From Blakeslea trispora (taxonomy: Eukaryota; Mucoromycota; Mucoromycetes; Mucorales; Choanephoraceae): 38,534 nt of DNA. The translations under genes and the position numbers were made by a program. This document shows positions 7,824 to 20,516 of the stretch, one piece after another. The notes beneath the pieces are model-generated. The model saw nothing but the letters and a program-made list of their open reading frames with translations, was not told the origin of the DNA and made no database searches. The first letter of the stretch is position 1. The number at the start of each line of letters is the position of its first letter. Where the stretch lies: contig JAIWNE010000191.1 in assembly GCA_025331445.1 (NCBI GenBank), positions 1-38,534 of the forward strand, in the 5' to 3' direction.

Positions 7824-10800
7824 AAGAGAAGAAAAAGAAGCATAGGCCATTAAACTTATACAGCCAAAGGTTAAGGAGCCAATTTTTAATTTTTTGTGTA
7901 ATCACAACAAGGTGTGGAAAGCTAAAGAAGTATATAAAATGGTCAAGAAATGTAACAATAAGGATAAAGGAAGATATGAGTGTTCTTTTTATTTAATTTT
8001 TAATATACTAGTACAAAAAAGTTACAATCGTGACTGAGTGTCGATCTTGAGATCTCTCATCACCATCACTGAAGCAACATGAGCACATGGAGAAGGACCC
8101 GTTATTGCTGTAAGTGTCTATAAGGCAAACAATATTAGGTAAAATGAATAACAGATATTCTAGCAGCTAAATAAATAAAAAAAACTACTATCATTTCTAC
8201 ATAAAGTGAGATTATATAGGATGGACTAAGTCAAGTTGCCATTCATGGGCGAAAATGAAGCATAAACAAGATGGAAAAGTCTGATGTAGGTGTGAGACTA
8301 GAAGCGGCAAGTTAGAGAGACGTCTGAAAAGGAAGAAAGAAATATATGTAAACTAAAAGGTAGTCAAAAGGAAAAAATAAAATAAAAAGAGAACTGATTC
8401 CAATTCCTATCAAATCGCTATTTTATCTTCAGCTAATGACTCTCACTAAATAAGGATGAGATGTTTGATAGTCTTTTTTAAAAACTGTTAGTGTCATATA
8501 TTAGAATTCAATTTTGAGACTAAGCGAAATCAACAGTATAAACAAACAGTTACAAAGCCTTTGAAATAGATATTGAACTTAATGGTGAAATAGAATCACT
8601 TGTTGAGAAGTCATAAGAAGGAATAGAGAGATTAATTGTTGACTTTAAAAGAGTAATCCATTTTCTTCTTTTATCAAGACAATCGATAGTTGTACATTTT
8701 TATCGTAATAAAGTATCAGCAACAATCATCAACATTTTCGGTCAATGCTAGCAACAATCCAACACTCGCTTTTCAGATAGATCCATCATAATACGTTTTT
8801 ATTTCCAAAATGATAAAAAAATAGTCCAACTAGCTTTCAATGCAATCCGCCTCATAGATGCTTACCTTTCAAAAAATATGATACTCTCTGAAGAACCTTT
8901 GATCATCCAAAGTGCCGTTGATATGTAACTTGAATTGATTCTTTTAACGGAAATGATGTTGACAATGATGGCATCTTTCTTTGAATAAAACTTCCAACTT
9001 TTACTAATAACTTTACCTCTTGATTCCATTTTGTCATTTATAAGATTGATCTCTAGTAAATCAGATGTAAATTCGGCTAAGTATTGTTATTTGGAGAGTG
9101 AAAGTATTGTCTTCAATAAACTGAAGTGATAAAAGCAGTTACCATAAGTTGAAGGTGCATTCCGAATGTTTAGGTTGATTCAATCAGAGATGACAATGAC
9201 TCCATACTACCTTCAAAGGTTTATATGTGAGTCAGGTAATCAATCGTAGAATGGAACAATACCTTACCATGCTTCAAAGATCCATTGGGCTTCATCATAA
9301 AATAATCATTTAACAGTGAGACTAATACATTATATACTTTTATAAAATGTTAGATTATAAAGCCATATATAATGCCATCGAGTTGCCTACCTTTGCTTCA
9401 TATTAGACGCGATTAAAAGAAGTCTCATGTTAGTGTAATCATCTCCATTACTGATAATTTGGAAGAAAGTGTAATTATTGATCCTTTTCAAGTGATTTAG
9501 TTATAGCGTGTTTAAAAAACTGCATTGTCTGCTTTGTGATGGTAAGATGAGTGACTGTATAATAAAGACTTGAGCTGCCCAAATTGATCGTGAACAAACC
9601 TAAAAAACAAGCCTCTTTCTAGACAGATAAAAGAACGGATAAGTTAGCGATCATGTTGAATGACTAGAATAAATCACCTTAAGCTAGAAAGAAAATATTG
9701 TCGAGATTCAGGAAAAAAAAAGGGTGTAGTAATCAATAGAGTGAAGAAAAAAAAAGGCGAGAAAAAAAGAAAGAAATCAGAAGAGAGAGAGTAATGTCAC
9801 CCCCATAAATAACACGGAACTTTGGGGGGCAATTTACTTTTAGAGTATGTCAGCTATCTTAATATAGGTAAAGAGAGAAAAGACCTGGAACCTTCTTAAA
9901 AATTGGCCAATCGGATCACTGGATTTTCCATTACTAAGAAAAAGAAATAAGGTAAATGTTGATGATTTGGTTCATATTTCTCTTTGCATCATACGCTTCA
10001 ACCAAGAAAAAAAGAGTTTTTGTGACAGTAATGAACTCAATTATTCATTTAAAAAGAATGAAATATAGTTAAAAAAGGATTACATTTGAATTGTAGAGAA
10101 AAAAAGACATAATCCTTAGATTTCAATAATAACATCGTTTATGAAGCATTGATTTCATATACTCTGAATTGCTTTTGCATACCAAAGACTGTTTAGAAAA
10201 GTCATAGCTTGCATGAAATACATATTCCTTTAACTGAAAAAGTTGACTTCTATGAGCACATGTTAGCTTTCTCGCTGCTCATCAGTTCTGCATGCCGACA
10301 TCTCAAACTTACATGAGCATGCAAGATGGTAAGCCATCTCAGAAAAGGTTGGAGAAAAATAAAGTAAAAAAAAAAGCATTTACAAACACCATAGAAAGCG
10401 ATTGCTTATATAATAAAGTTGAAAATCTGAAATGGTATTGACCAATTTCTCAAAGAGATACTAAAAAGGGATACTTCTAAATTTGAAAGATAGATGTATA
10501 ATGGTAAATTTTGCTACACAAGACGATATACAATGTAGATGAAAGTTTGATGGTATTGAACTGCTTATGAAAAAACATCTATTTGCGAAGAAAGTTACTT
10601 GATACTCTCATAATGGAATAAACAAGTATTCCTTGCTCTAATTATAATTTATAGAAACTATTGTTTGAAGTAATCAAATTTTCCTATTTATTTCTTTAAA
10701 CAATTGTATTTGAAGTAAAGTTGACAATCTCATAAAGTAGTATTGTAACAATCAAAATGTTCGTAAAACTTGCAATGATGCCAAATTATAAACAAGTTGC

Positions 10801-11532
10801 TTGCAATTGCATTTGGTCTTCAGCCAAAGAGATAAATTAAATGATCATCAACATCTATACTTATTTATTGATCTAATGCGATAAGTCACATATACATCAC
10901 TCCCAAACAAGATACATATCTGAGTCGCTTTAGCGAATAAGTATGTTTGCTTCAGAAATAAATTTATGATATCCGTTAGAGGTTCGATAAAAAGAAGATT
11001 GATTATTGCAAAATCATGATGGACAGTTCTTTTTAAATTAAAGGGATTCATCACCATTTTTTTGCATCTGAATGATCTATTTGAATACTTCTTCTTGATG
11101 TTTCTGATATCCACCATCCTACGATATATTGAGGAACATGAAACTGTCATAAAATGACAGCATGTTCTAACTGAAACTTGTATTCTTCAATGTTTAGTAT
11201 TTAGATGGATCTAAAGGGTGCGACGCTGATACTATATATGTATGAGCGATTACACTAAATGAATAATTATATTATATTTGCCTCAGAATGTATCATCCTA
11301 TAATTATAATCGATTGAATCATGATCAAATGCGACACTATGTAAGGAGTTGCTTTTGATACATTATGATTTTTAAGTTATCACTTTTATGTTTAAAATTG
11401 CTTTACTCAAATTTGTTTAACATGAAACAGCTCGACGCTTTACTATCAGCTTTCTTCATAGATTCTGTTTGAAGTACTTCTTTAAAGTCCCCTTTTGTAA
11501 TGCGTTCCTTTAATTGATCACTAATAAAATCT
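7824..11532. other. 3.7 kb AT-rich region without recognisable gene
   Basis: Only short open frames occur and none shows conserved motifs, so nothing is annotated as coding. The plus strand changes from purine-rich (7300-10500) to more balanced. No tRNA, direct repeat or inverted repeat matching the rest of the window was seen here. It may be a heavily mutated transposon body between the LTR-like repeat and Helitron A's tail. Confidence 0.5.
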
Positions 11533-13652
11533 GTTTATGCAAATCCAAGACATTTTCCTTTTCAGTATGATTTTAGCTTAAATCTGTCAATGAAATCATG
11601 CTTTCTTCCCATCACTGCCATATTTCTCATATATACTGGCCATTTTTTTCAATTCCCCATTTTCTTTTTTTTCTCTTTTTTTTCTTTAAATGCACAGCAA
11701 AAGGTAAGCACTTTTTTCTCTCTTTTTTTTTTTTTTTTTTTACAAACATCATATAATCCATCAACATTACTGACTCCTTTATTTCACAATGGCTACATGT
11801 ATATCACCTTATCATGACAGCATCTCAATAACTCGACTACGCTTCTCTTCTTACTTCTTACCATCTTTCAATTCAACATCCATATTTATTTGCTTGTCAT
11901 CAACTTTATATACTCTTATATAAATACTCATCACAAGCTATGATTGACAATCCTTTATCCATGTCACCTTCTTCTGTAATACTTTTCACCATCTCATCCA
12001 TGACTTTTTGATTCAAATTGCTTGCTCTCTACCATGTTTCTCAAACTTATATCTCTTTGACTGATAGCTTAATACCATCTCTATTTATGCTGCCTATCTG
12101 GATTGATGCGTGTTTCTCAACTTATTCTTGCCTAAGGTTCTTCAATTTCTCCATTTACATGTTCAAATGCTATTGTATACATTGCATCGACTAACTTGCT
12201 CTGTTTGTAGTCATTGCCTTGAACCTCTTGACCAACACACATCCAATTGCCTACTATGCTTCCATCCTATGTCCAAGTTATTCATGTCTACCTTCTTTCT
12301 TGTGTGTCTATGTGGTCTATCTCTCTAAGTATTGTTACTGGTGATTGTCCTGAGTTCAAGAGATACTATTTCTCTCTAATATACCGTGGTTCAGGGTACT
12401 TGGTCTCTTCTCATGTCGCCATCTTTCTACCTCATCTTCAGGAAACAATCTCTATCCACCTATTCTTCTTCCACTACTGAGGTCTCTGCTTTTGAAGGTG
12501 GCTGAATCTCTTTTTGGTTGAACTTAGGGTTCCTTCGAACTTTACTTTTTGCATTTTTCTTCTTTTTGTGTCTTCATGTCGTTGCTCATGCTTACATGTA
12601 TGCTCCTTCCCAGATGAGGTGGCTTCATCGCTTTGAATCTCTTTCGTGACAAGTGAAATACCGCTTCCAGACTATTTTGACTCTGCTATCTTACCAAATG
12701 ATTTTTTCTTTATCGACTGTTAGTTGTTGGCTATTGCTCTCACTGTTGGCTGGACTCCTGAGGTACCTAATCACAACTAAAGGACACAACATGCTCATGA
12801 CAAACTACATGTGTAAAGGATCGCGTCTCATCTATATTTTTTTTTGTTTTATAAACTTGCTATGCTATTTACTTTCTTCCTCTATTGTTTCTGACTCTTG
12901 TGTATACTGGTGACGAGTGATCTCTTACTTGGTGTTGCTCATGACCTTGCATGTCGCTTCAAGATGGCTGTCAAGAAAAAAAAATTATTTTGAAAAAATT
13001 ACTCTCGGTTAAGGCTGTATATCTTTTCAAGCGCAGCTACTGCAAAGCGACTAAAGTGCTTACTGAAGGCTCTAGTCATGGAAATTATCTCTTTCTGCTT
13101 CCTATACTGCTTATTATGATCCCAAAAGGTACCTTTATCAAAGCCAAGCATGCCAATCAATCTAAATACACCTGATGCAACATTTCTATTGCCAAAAAGA
13201 ACATCTGAGCTACAAATCAGCCTAAAGAAGAACCCATATATAGCATATATTTGATTCTAATTAATAAAAATAAACAAGCTTGATTTGCCCATAATACCTA
13301 AATAATCCAATCATATACCAAGCTTATCCAAAAATTAAAGCAATGCCATTTGCTCATTTATTGTTTATACATGTAGAACATGTTAAATCACTATCGCATT
13401 ATACGCTGAAGGCAATTTGTCACTATAACTCCCCTTTGAGACCTAAGTTAGATATGATTCGACTATAAACAACTCCTATTTAAAGTAATCCGCAAAAGGG
13501 TATTGCCTCTCAACAAAAAAATGTCAGATCCTGACAAAAAACATGGTAGTTTACTCCAAAAAACCTTAAACCGCCTTAATTGAATTTCAAGGTTTTCGTG
13601 TCAGATTCTGACAAAAAATAATGTAAACTCAACATCTTTTAAGCCGTGGTGA
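11533..13652 (-). repeat. 2.1 kb shared Helitron tail, copy 1
   Basis: Directly repeated at 22035-24115 with high similarity over the whole length and many small indels. In plus orientation it starts GTTTATGCAAATCC and ends AAGCCGTGGTGA; outside these points the two copies have unrelated flanks. It is strongly pyrimidine-rich on the plus strand, with T18-T20 runs near 11726. Open frames in it (for example 12653-12913) are not preserved in the second copy, so it is noncoding. Near its right end are palindromic TGTCAGATTCTGACA motifs. Confidence 0.8.
13522..13613. other. Palindromic TGTCAGATTCTGACA motifs near tail junction, copy 1
   Basis: TGTCAGATCCTGACA at 13522-13536 and TGTCAGATTCTGACA at 13599-13613, each followed by an A run. 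Between them AAACCTT (about 13561) and AAGGTTT (about 13589) can pair. The second copy of the tail has the same motif three times (about 23987, 24007 and 24062). These may be protein-binding iterons or remnants of an element end. Confidence 0.55.
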
Positions 13653-16600
13653 GAGTCAGATGAAATTGTACTGTCTGCTACGGAAGACTCAATATCATTC
13701 ACAATGGTATCAAAAGCATTTCTTTGGTCTTGGTTAAAAAGAGCATATTTCGATTCATAAGCTGCATTTTCAAATTCGACATCATATGCAAGTTGCTCAT
13801 TTATCAATCTGTTTGATGATGCCCTCTGTGAATTGGGCAGTACTTCGAGATCATTAGTCCAATCATTCTTGTATGCTGGCATGTTACATGTCTCTAAAGA
13901 TGAACCAAGGCGGCCGAGTTGTTCGTCCAACAGAAACAAGCCATAATCACATTTAGATTGACCTTTGTAAAACAGGCTGTCATCAGTTACTGTATACTTT
14001 TCGTAAAGTTGGTCTGGAAATAGAGTTCGTAGCTTATAAGCTAAATCATCACAGATGTCGAGACAAAATTCTTCCCAAAGCAATGCTGGATCAATCAATT
14101 GACCAAAAGTCAAAGCAGTGACGAAGAGGTTGCGAAGAGAACTGCCAGTTGAAAACATGACAGCTTTATTAAAGCATTGACTCCATTCCTAATCATCCTC
14201 TATCAAGTGAAGTCTTAAGCAAGCCTGCATGAATGTTTCACACTGTACGCCATCTACACTTCGAAGATCTTCAAAAGACTTTGATCCAGCTACGTTTGTT
14301 AAAAGCAATCGAAGGTAAAAACGTTCGCCAGATTGTGGGCTACAATATGGTACTCTACCAATGGCAAATCCTCTTTGTCGATGCTTCCACACTCTATCTT
14401 TCTTATCCCAAATAGAATACTGCGGAAAGTCTTGATACAGATATTTTTGAGCATTTGGATTGTTTTGGTAATAGACAAAGTATGCCATTAGCATAGTGCG
14501 ACTTTTGGCAAGAGTGTCTCGGAGCTCAGAAGGAGTGGCATCCTCAGAAAAGTAAACTGGCTGCTGATCGGGAAGATGTAATGCTAAAAGTGTAACTGTC
14601 GGATCTTCTTCGTGGATTTTGTACTCAAATATGCGAGCAAAAGCTTCAGTGGGACCGATGTAGCGACCTTGAAGATGTCTTTCAATCTCGTTCTCAGCAT
14701 CGCTCAATTTCAACGTCGTTCTATCCGATCCTTTATAAACGTATTTGTTTATGTACTTGATTTCTTTTACGCTTTGGCAGCATTCAACATTTATGTGCGC
14801 TTTAAACTTCTTTGAGAGGTATGGGTTATATGGTACAATCCATCTATTGTCGATGAGAATTAATCCCAAGGGATTGCGAATAGAATATTGTGTGCTGGGA
14901 TCAGTAGACCTTGCCCTTTTGTACAAAGGATAACCATCATCAGAGATGACAGTTTGCTCAGTGAATGTCTTGGGAAATCTCTTAGAGCGTTTCAAGACAC
15001 CATTTGCATCTTTGACCATACATGGGGACGTTGGGTTCAAGTTACCGCAAGGCCCATGAACCATGTTCTTGGTAACTATATCATAAAGCTCAGGATCACT
15101 TTCTTTCGAAGGGATCTCAGCCGAGATGATCCGGTCAATATCGTCAGCGGAATGGATAGCGTGGGATGAATCCAAAAACAGAAGCAAATGAAGATGAGGA
15201 AGACCTCTTTTTTGATACTCGATTGTTCGGACCAATCCCTTATAAGTGCCAAACACATTCTTCACTTTCAAATCTTTCAACAGTTCTTTCACTTTCAAAT
15301 CAAACACTCTAGCAACCAAATCTGGTCGGTCAGATGCATTTTGGCCAGGTAGCAATTCTCTTTGGATCTCAATCCAGCGAGGATTAGCTGTGAATGTGAT
15401 GAACAAAGAAGGCTTTCCGAAATAACGCACAATAGCCATTGAGTCTTGGTATTGCTTGGCCATGAATCTTGCTCCGCCTGTATAAGAGCTTGGCAAGATG
15501 AAGCGTTTGCCCAAAGAAGTGGCATCCACATCCTCAGAAATAAGTGCATCTTGCACACCATTATAGAGGTCAGCACGAATGTTTGACTGATGCGTTTTAA
15601 TCCAGTCTAACTTTGTTTGATCGCAGATGGCCCAAACATCAACCAAATATTGTTGGAAGAGTCTTTTTGCGTAAAACAAAGTAGGAAATTCTTGCTGTCT
15701 TTGATGAAGTCTGAATCTATAGTATGCTCTTTGTGTGAGACGACTTTCTTGATCATCTAATCTTAGACCCCAGTTCCAGCCCAAATCCCCCATAGAAAAC
15801 AGCAATGTGTAATGCAAAGGCATATACAACGCATGTGTTTGTGAGATGGTAGAAAAAGAAAATTCTCCCTCAGAATGACGAAGGTAAATTCGAATTACTC
15901 TGAAGCTATCAGAGGAGCTCTCATTTGGTAAGATAGCAGCTACCTCACTGGCTGTAGGCACATTTTCAGTTCGTCTATCTTTACCAGCCACTAATTCCAT
16001 CTTCAATGATGGGTAAACCCGAATGAAAGACTGTTCTTCTGTTGTACCTTCAAGAAGCTCATGTGCAGTCTTATAAAGTCCTACATAAAGATTGCATTGA
16101 TGAAGCTCTGTAGACAATCCTCGAACTAACTCATTGTCTAAGTCCTCATTGTTTGCAGCTCGAATTGATGCTGCGTAATCAGGGTCAAAGATATAGAGTT
16201 GGGCGTATCTAGCCTGACTATGATTCTCAGCAGAAATTGGCCCTTGAGTGTGGTACATTTGACCATGAATTTGGAAGGGCATGTTGGTGAGGTTGCTGTT
16301 GCTCACTTCACAACGCAAAGAAGTGAAAGCGAAAGCAAAAGCAGCATTAAAGCGCCTCAAGTTATTTTTGAAATGCTGTCCGCGGGAAGTAATATCCTCA
16401 TACAATCTCTTCACAAATGAGGGAGGATCTTTGAGCAAATCTACTTTAACAGCACCAGCCTTGCAACACGACATCCAAAAAACGTTATTTCTAGTTGAGT
16501 TGGAAGGTAACTCGGCCTTCCAGTGCTTAACACCACATTTGTCGCAGACTTGATCCATTGAGCCTAAATCGAATGGCTGGAGGCGAAAGAGCTCAGAAAC

Positions 16601-16852
16601 ATATGCTGCAGGTAACTGAGTTCTTTTTTGTCGAGTTCTAGGTTCGTTGTCGTTGGCTGTACGATTGTTGTTTCTTAAGGTTCTTTGTCTACGCTCCTAT
16701 GAAATAGAATGAAGTTAGTGAGATATTTTGCTGTTTAGTTGTAGCTCAAATCTTACTTGACATGTATCGCAAGTACTAAATGTAGCATGCTCGAAAGTCG
16801 AACCACATGTAGTGCATTCTTTAATTGATGTTGATGGCGAAATGTTACTCAT
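13604..16852 (-). pseudogene. Helitron A Rep/helicase protein, C-terminally truncated
   Basis: Exon 1 (16852-16757) encodes a Cys finger (CTTCGSTFEHATFSTCDTCQ). A 60-nt intron (16756-16697) follows, then one long exon. The Met at 16558 begins MDQVCDKCG.KHW, another Cys-rich block. The Helitron_like_N/Rep region follows: FILPSSYTGG, LFITFTANPRW, the HUH metal-binding motif PHLHLL (His codons 15188-15196, about residues 455 and 457 from 16558), and the catalytic tyrosines in KYINKYVYK (about residues 602 and 606). An in-frame TAG (14189-14191) sits between the Rep and helicase parts; the same frame continues with FSTGSSLRNLFVTAL to FNQDQRNAFD. It then runs into the shared tail before Walker A, so the PIF1-type helicase is missing. 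Rep nicks and joins single strands for rolling-circle transposition. This copy lacks helicase and has a stop, so it is non-autonomous. Confidence 0.88.
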
Positions 16853-16910
16853 GATAAAAATGATAGATTTAGAGAAGGAATAAAAAAATAAAAAATGTAA
16901 ATGTAAATTT

Positions 16911-16980
16911 AAGGGGGAAAAAAAAAAATAAAAGCGTGACATCGGTACTTCTAGTTGAAATCTATTATTTCAGTATATTG
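16911..16980. repeat. Inner copy of Helitron A 5'-terminal segment
   Basis: The block from AAGGGGGAAAAA through CGTGACATCGGTACTTC, ATCTATTATTTCAG and TATATTGA recurs at 17195-17260, which is the outer Helitron end. Helitron B lacks this inner copy at the matching place. Helitron A therefore carries a duplicated end sequence bracketing the GC-rich hairpins, as if one 5' end had been added outside another. Confidence 0.7.
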
Positions 16981-16995
16981 ATTCAACCTTGCTTC

Positions 16996-17150
16996 ACGTG
17001 AGGGGGAGGAACAACCCTCCCCCTTGAACCCCCTCCCAGCTGGCTAGAGCTCAATCCACTGTTCCTAACTAATGCTGGCTTCGCGTGAGGGGGAGGGACG
17101 ACCCTCCCCCTTAAACCCCATCCCACACTAGCTTAGGCTTGATCCAAGTC
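16996..17150. repeat. Two tandem GC-rich hairpin units of Helitron A
   Basis: Two ~87-bp units each begin CTTC(A/G)CGTG and contain a strong hairpin. Unit 1 pairs AGGGGGAGG (17001-17009) with CCTCCCCCT (17016-17024). Unit 2 pairs AGGGGGAGGG (17088-17097) with CCCTCCCCCT (17102-17111) around loop ACGA. Each is followed by a CCC(C/A)TCCCA block. Helitron B has the same pair (25752-25880; its second hairpin, 25845-25868, is perfect). The region lies between the 5' end and the gene, so it may act in Rep recognition, promotion or chromatin. Confidence 0.75.
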
Positions 17151-17169
17151 GGGGAAATAAATTCTCATA

Positions 17170-17177
17170 TCACGTGA
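17170..17177. promoter_or_regulatory. TCACGTGA palindrome in Helitron 5' subterminal region
   Basis: TCACGTGA lies 84 bp inside Helitron A's 5' end. The same 8-mer is 39 bp inside Helitron B's end (25927-25934) and 42 bp inside Helitron C's end (37371-37378). Preservation in three otherwise diverged ends suggests function, either as a bHLH/E-box-type promoter site or in end recognition. A TGACGTCA (CRE-like) palindrome also lies at 17214-17221 in A only. Confidence 0.5.
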
Positions 17178-17194
17178 TCGGACAATTTTCAATT

Positions 17195-17260
17195 AAGGGG
17201 GAAAAAAAATTCGTGACGTCAGTACTTCTAGTTAAAATCTGTTATTTCAGTATATATATG
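17195..17260. repeat. Outer copy of Helitron A 5'-terminal segment
   Basis: Direct repeat partner of 16911-16980 and the actual outer end of Helitron A. It shares AAGGGGGAAAAAAAA, CGTGACGTCAGTACTTC, TAGTTAAAATCTGTTATTTC and AGTATAT with the inner copy. The ATTTCAGTA(T/C)ATATATGA end is also found in Helitron B. Confidence 0.7.
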
Positions 17261-17488
17261 ATTAACTTAACAAAAAATTTGTTTGTAAGTCAAAAGCAAT
17301 TTGGTCTGCTTGTTTGCTAACACTAAGCCTGATCTTGTATTTGTAAAATAGAAATTAGTTTAATTCTAATAAACAAAAGATCAATAGTAAATGTCATATA
17401 AATCAATCTGTCAATAAGTGTGTTTGACCTTTTTTTCTCAATCTTTATTCTCTTCCAAAACTCATCACTCTATATATTCTATCTAAAA

Positions 17489-20400
17489 ATGCCTTCTCAC
17501 ATTTGTGTCATCTGCAACTCATCTTTTGATAGCTCCTTTGCTCTAAGCATTCACTTCGACAGATGTTTAGAAGAGGACAGTAGAAATGCACTTGCTAATT
17601 TTAGATTAGAAGATGCTGAAGCCACGCAAATATCTGATGTTGAAGTCGATGAACCAATTGTTACTATTGGTGAACAACAACCAGAGATAAGTAAGTGATA
17701 CCAAACTTCATTAATACAGAATTAATGTTCTTACCTCTTTTCATATGTAGTTGAAAGCAATCCTGTTGTCATTGAATGGACTGAAGAAGCAACTTTGAGC
17801 AATTTCCATATGACGGGTATGCAGTTCATTCAACTCTTAGACAAATACAAAATGCCTCGTCAAGGACAAAGAGAGGCTATTAACTTTATTAACACCCACA
17901 TTTTACAACACGGTGTCAATGCAGGTAAATATCCATCCTCATTTCCAATCAACATCTCAAGACTTATCTTCTTTTTCACTTTTGTAGTACCTTTTGTATA
18001 AAGATACTTCAAATCGCCTGATACATACAGACGTATCATGAAAAGAGATTCAACTACCACCGCCTAGCATGATGTTTGTCCCAAGGGTTGTTATATGTAT
18101 CCAGTTGGTCGCCCTGATATAATGGTCTGCCCAAATCCCAACTGTGGTGCCCAGAGATACAGAAATGCTGACGAGGTCATTGCCTTGACCAGTTCGTTAG
18201 AGTTTAACCATACTGATCCTTTGCCTGCTTTGGTTCCTGTGTCAACTCTGGCTTACACATCCGTCGCGCAAAAGCTTACTCAATTTTTTGTTGATGAGAC
18301 TCGAGATGAGATGTTGTCTTACAGAAAGACCTTCTTCGATGACAACACTCTCAACTGTCAGTACCGTGATTACTTTTTCGGCGAGGCATACCAAAGCCTT
18401 CTTCAACAAAACATTGTGGATGAGAACACCATCTGTCTAGTGTTATTTGTCGACGGCTTCCAATTAAAGAACTCTTCCAAACAGAATCAAACAATGGTCA
18501 ACTGTTTGATACTTAACATCCATCCCGAGCAAAGGCAAGTAAATAGATATTGTATACCTTCTTAAACTTACACTTTTGTGAACATTTGTAGAACTAAGGA
18601 ATCAAACATGATTCAAGTGACAATATGTCCAGGCAAGCCATACGACCTTGTTTCTTTCCTACAGCCTGTCATTGCAGAAGTCAATCAGCTATACAATCGT
18701 GGCCTGGTCGTAAAGAGAAGCGGACAGGAAGTTTTCAGAGGCAATGTGGCCATTCTCGGCTTTACTGGTGACATACCCGGCATTTCCGAATTGATGGACT
18801 TCTCTGGTCACACAAGTACCTATGGATGCCGGGTGTGTACTGTCAAAGCCGATAACTCGACAATTGTTACTCCTCGTGGTAAATACTTTTCGTCTGATGC
18901 CAATCAACGTGCCATTGAAAGTTTAATTGATGGTGACTTGGTAAGCTTTTCTTTTTCTTTGGCTTTGTAGTTCTTTTTCATGTACTAATCTATTCATTGT
19001 GGTAGGAACGAGGCATGCGAGGTGTCTCTGAGCTCATCACAGGTCTACCCACTTTTCTTGGCTCTTTCTCTTTCTTTGGCGATGAATTACATATGATCGG
19101 CCATGGCCTGGGTCATATGATCTGTAACTTGCTAGACCCCACTATCAAGGACAAGTTCTTCTCCCCTCTGCTGGTCGACTATTCTTTCGATGTTGGCCCT
19201 CTCTACAATCGATCTCAGCTTATGAGTTGTATCTCGCGTTGGACCTTTGCAAGTAGACGAACAAATCCCTCTGTTTTTGATTACACTTTCGATGGGCGCA
19301 AGCATTTCAACAGAGCAGTTGATTGGCAATACTTCTTGTTACATACTGTCCCTACCATGGTGTTGCCTTATTTGAAGCATTGTAGAACAGAGAATGCATT
19401 AATGAGCCTCGTGAATGCATGCTCAATTTGTCTACAAAAGTCAATTAGTCCTGAGGAATTGATAGAAATGGAGAGGTAAGGCTTTTGATATACATATCCA
19501 ACAATCACTGACACCAAGTTTATTAGATTCTTCAGAAAGTGGGGTGATTTCTTGATTGAAGAGGTAAATGCCAGACGGGTAACTAATCGAGTCTGGACCA
19601 TGAATTGTCACTTTGCCGTCCGCCATATAACCGGTCTGATCAAACAGCATGGACCATTACGCTACTACTCTTGTCGCTCGTTGGAAAGGACTATCAAAAG
19701 ATACACCAACATGATTAACTCTCCCACAAAGCCTCTTGCCGAAACAAGCAACATATTGGCGAGAGTGAATTATTATACCCTCCTCAATAACCAGCGAGAG
19801 AATGAACGGTACATGGCTTTTCCAAGGAGAATTGATACCGACTTCATGGACCATCCTGATCAACCAGATACTTATCCGCAACTCTGGGGCAAGTTTCTTA
19901 ATGTTGATCTCAACGATGCCAGCAACATTATCAATATCAACGCAGCCAATGTACAGGATGCATTAACCAGGTTCTACCGTCGCGTTGACCAATTAGGATT
20001 ACAATTAAATTACTCAGGTGTTGTCTTGGCTGCACACATGTTAAAGGATGACACGGTATTCCATTCCCTTTGGTATAGACAGTACCAACGTCAATTGGGT
20101 CGCCCTAATTACATTGTCTTATTTGAAGCCGAACCACGCAACAGGTAAGATCATTCACTAATTTATTTTTGTCTTTCAAAAGATCTAAATACTCTTTACT
20201 TTATAGTCGAAGAAAGTTCTGGTACTTCGGTCAAATTGTATCGTTTCTCAAGCACCAGTTAGGAGCACGAACACGGTTTCTGGTCCTGTTATCTGTCAGT
20301 CGAAGCACTTCCATGGATGGCCATGGCATCATTACCGTCGATTTTCAAGAAGACAGTTCTACAAATGATATGATGATTTGTGATGTGCAAGATATCATCA

Positions 20401-20516
20401 CGTTAGTAGGGCTGAATAGGTACAACGACGAAGAACATCAATTTGCTCTTACCTGGCCGGAAGCAAAATACTATCAAAAGCTTTCACTTAGACTGAGAGG
20501 TGAAGACCTATTGTAA
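17489..20516 (+). CDS. Tnp2-like transposase gene, seven exons, two internal stops
   Basis: Exons read as 17489-17690, 17751-17924, 17988-18534, 18592-18940, 19006-19475, 19527-20144 and 20207-20516. Introns are 51-81 nt, and all joins keep one frame. Intron 3 uses a GC donor (AG/GCAAGT), a recognised minor class. Exon 1 encodes a C2H2-like finger (CVICNSSFDSSFALSIHFDRC). Exon 3 has a Cys block (CPKGC, CPNPNC); exon 4 has an ICPGKPYDL...LQPVIAEVNQLYNRG stretch matching the IPGPxEP...LxPLVxEL block of Tnp2 transposases, then FSGHTSTYGCRVC. Exon 5 has DELHMIGHGLGHMICNLL, parallel to the DxMHNLFLG block. The start is the first ATG giving the finger. Two in-frame stops (TAA 17999-18001, TAG 18065-18067) near the start of exon 3 break it, unless splicing differs there. 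No terminal inverted repeats were found. The gene lies head-on between Helitrons A and B. The Tnp2-like assignment is fairly sure, the exact family less so. Confidence 0.72.

Larger units (their letters stand above)
11533..17261 (-). mobile_element. Helitron A (truncated Rep/helicase, 2.1 kb tail)
   Basis: Rolling-circle transposon read on the minus strand. The 5' end is set at 17261: it starts TCATATATATACTGAAAT directly after an A, as Helitrons start with TC inserted between A and T. It resembles the ends of Helitrons B and C. The order from 5' to 3' is terminal segment with TCACGTGA palindrome, GC-rich hairpins, two-exon Rep/helicase gene broken before the helicase Walker A, then a 2.1 kb noncoding tail shared with Helitron B. 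The 3' limit is where similarity to B stops (11533). No canonical CTRR end with hairpin is visible there, so that end is uncertain. Confidence 0.7.

Noticed and set aside
12653..12913. Plus-strand membrane-protein-like frame in the 2.1 kb tail
   Set aside because: The second copy of the tail breaks the frame with indels; the hydrophobic look comes from pyrimidine-rich DNA.
11533..13652. The 2.1 kb repeat as a simple transposon inserted into Helitron genes
   Set aside because: Helitron coding sequence does not resume on the far side in either copy, and no target duplication is visible.
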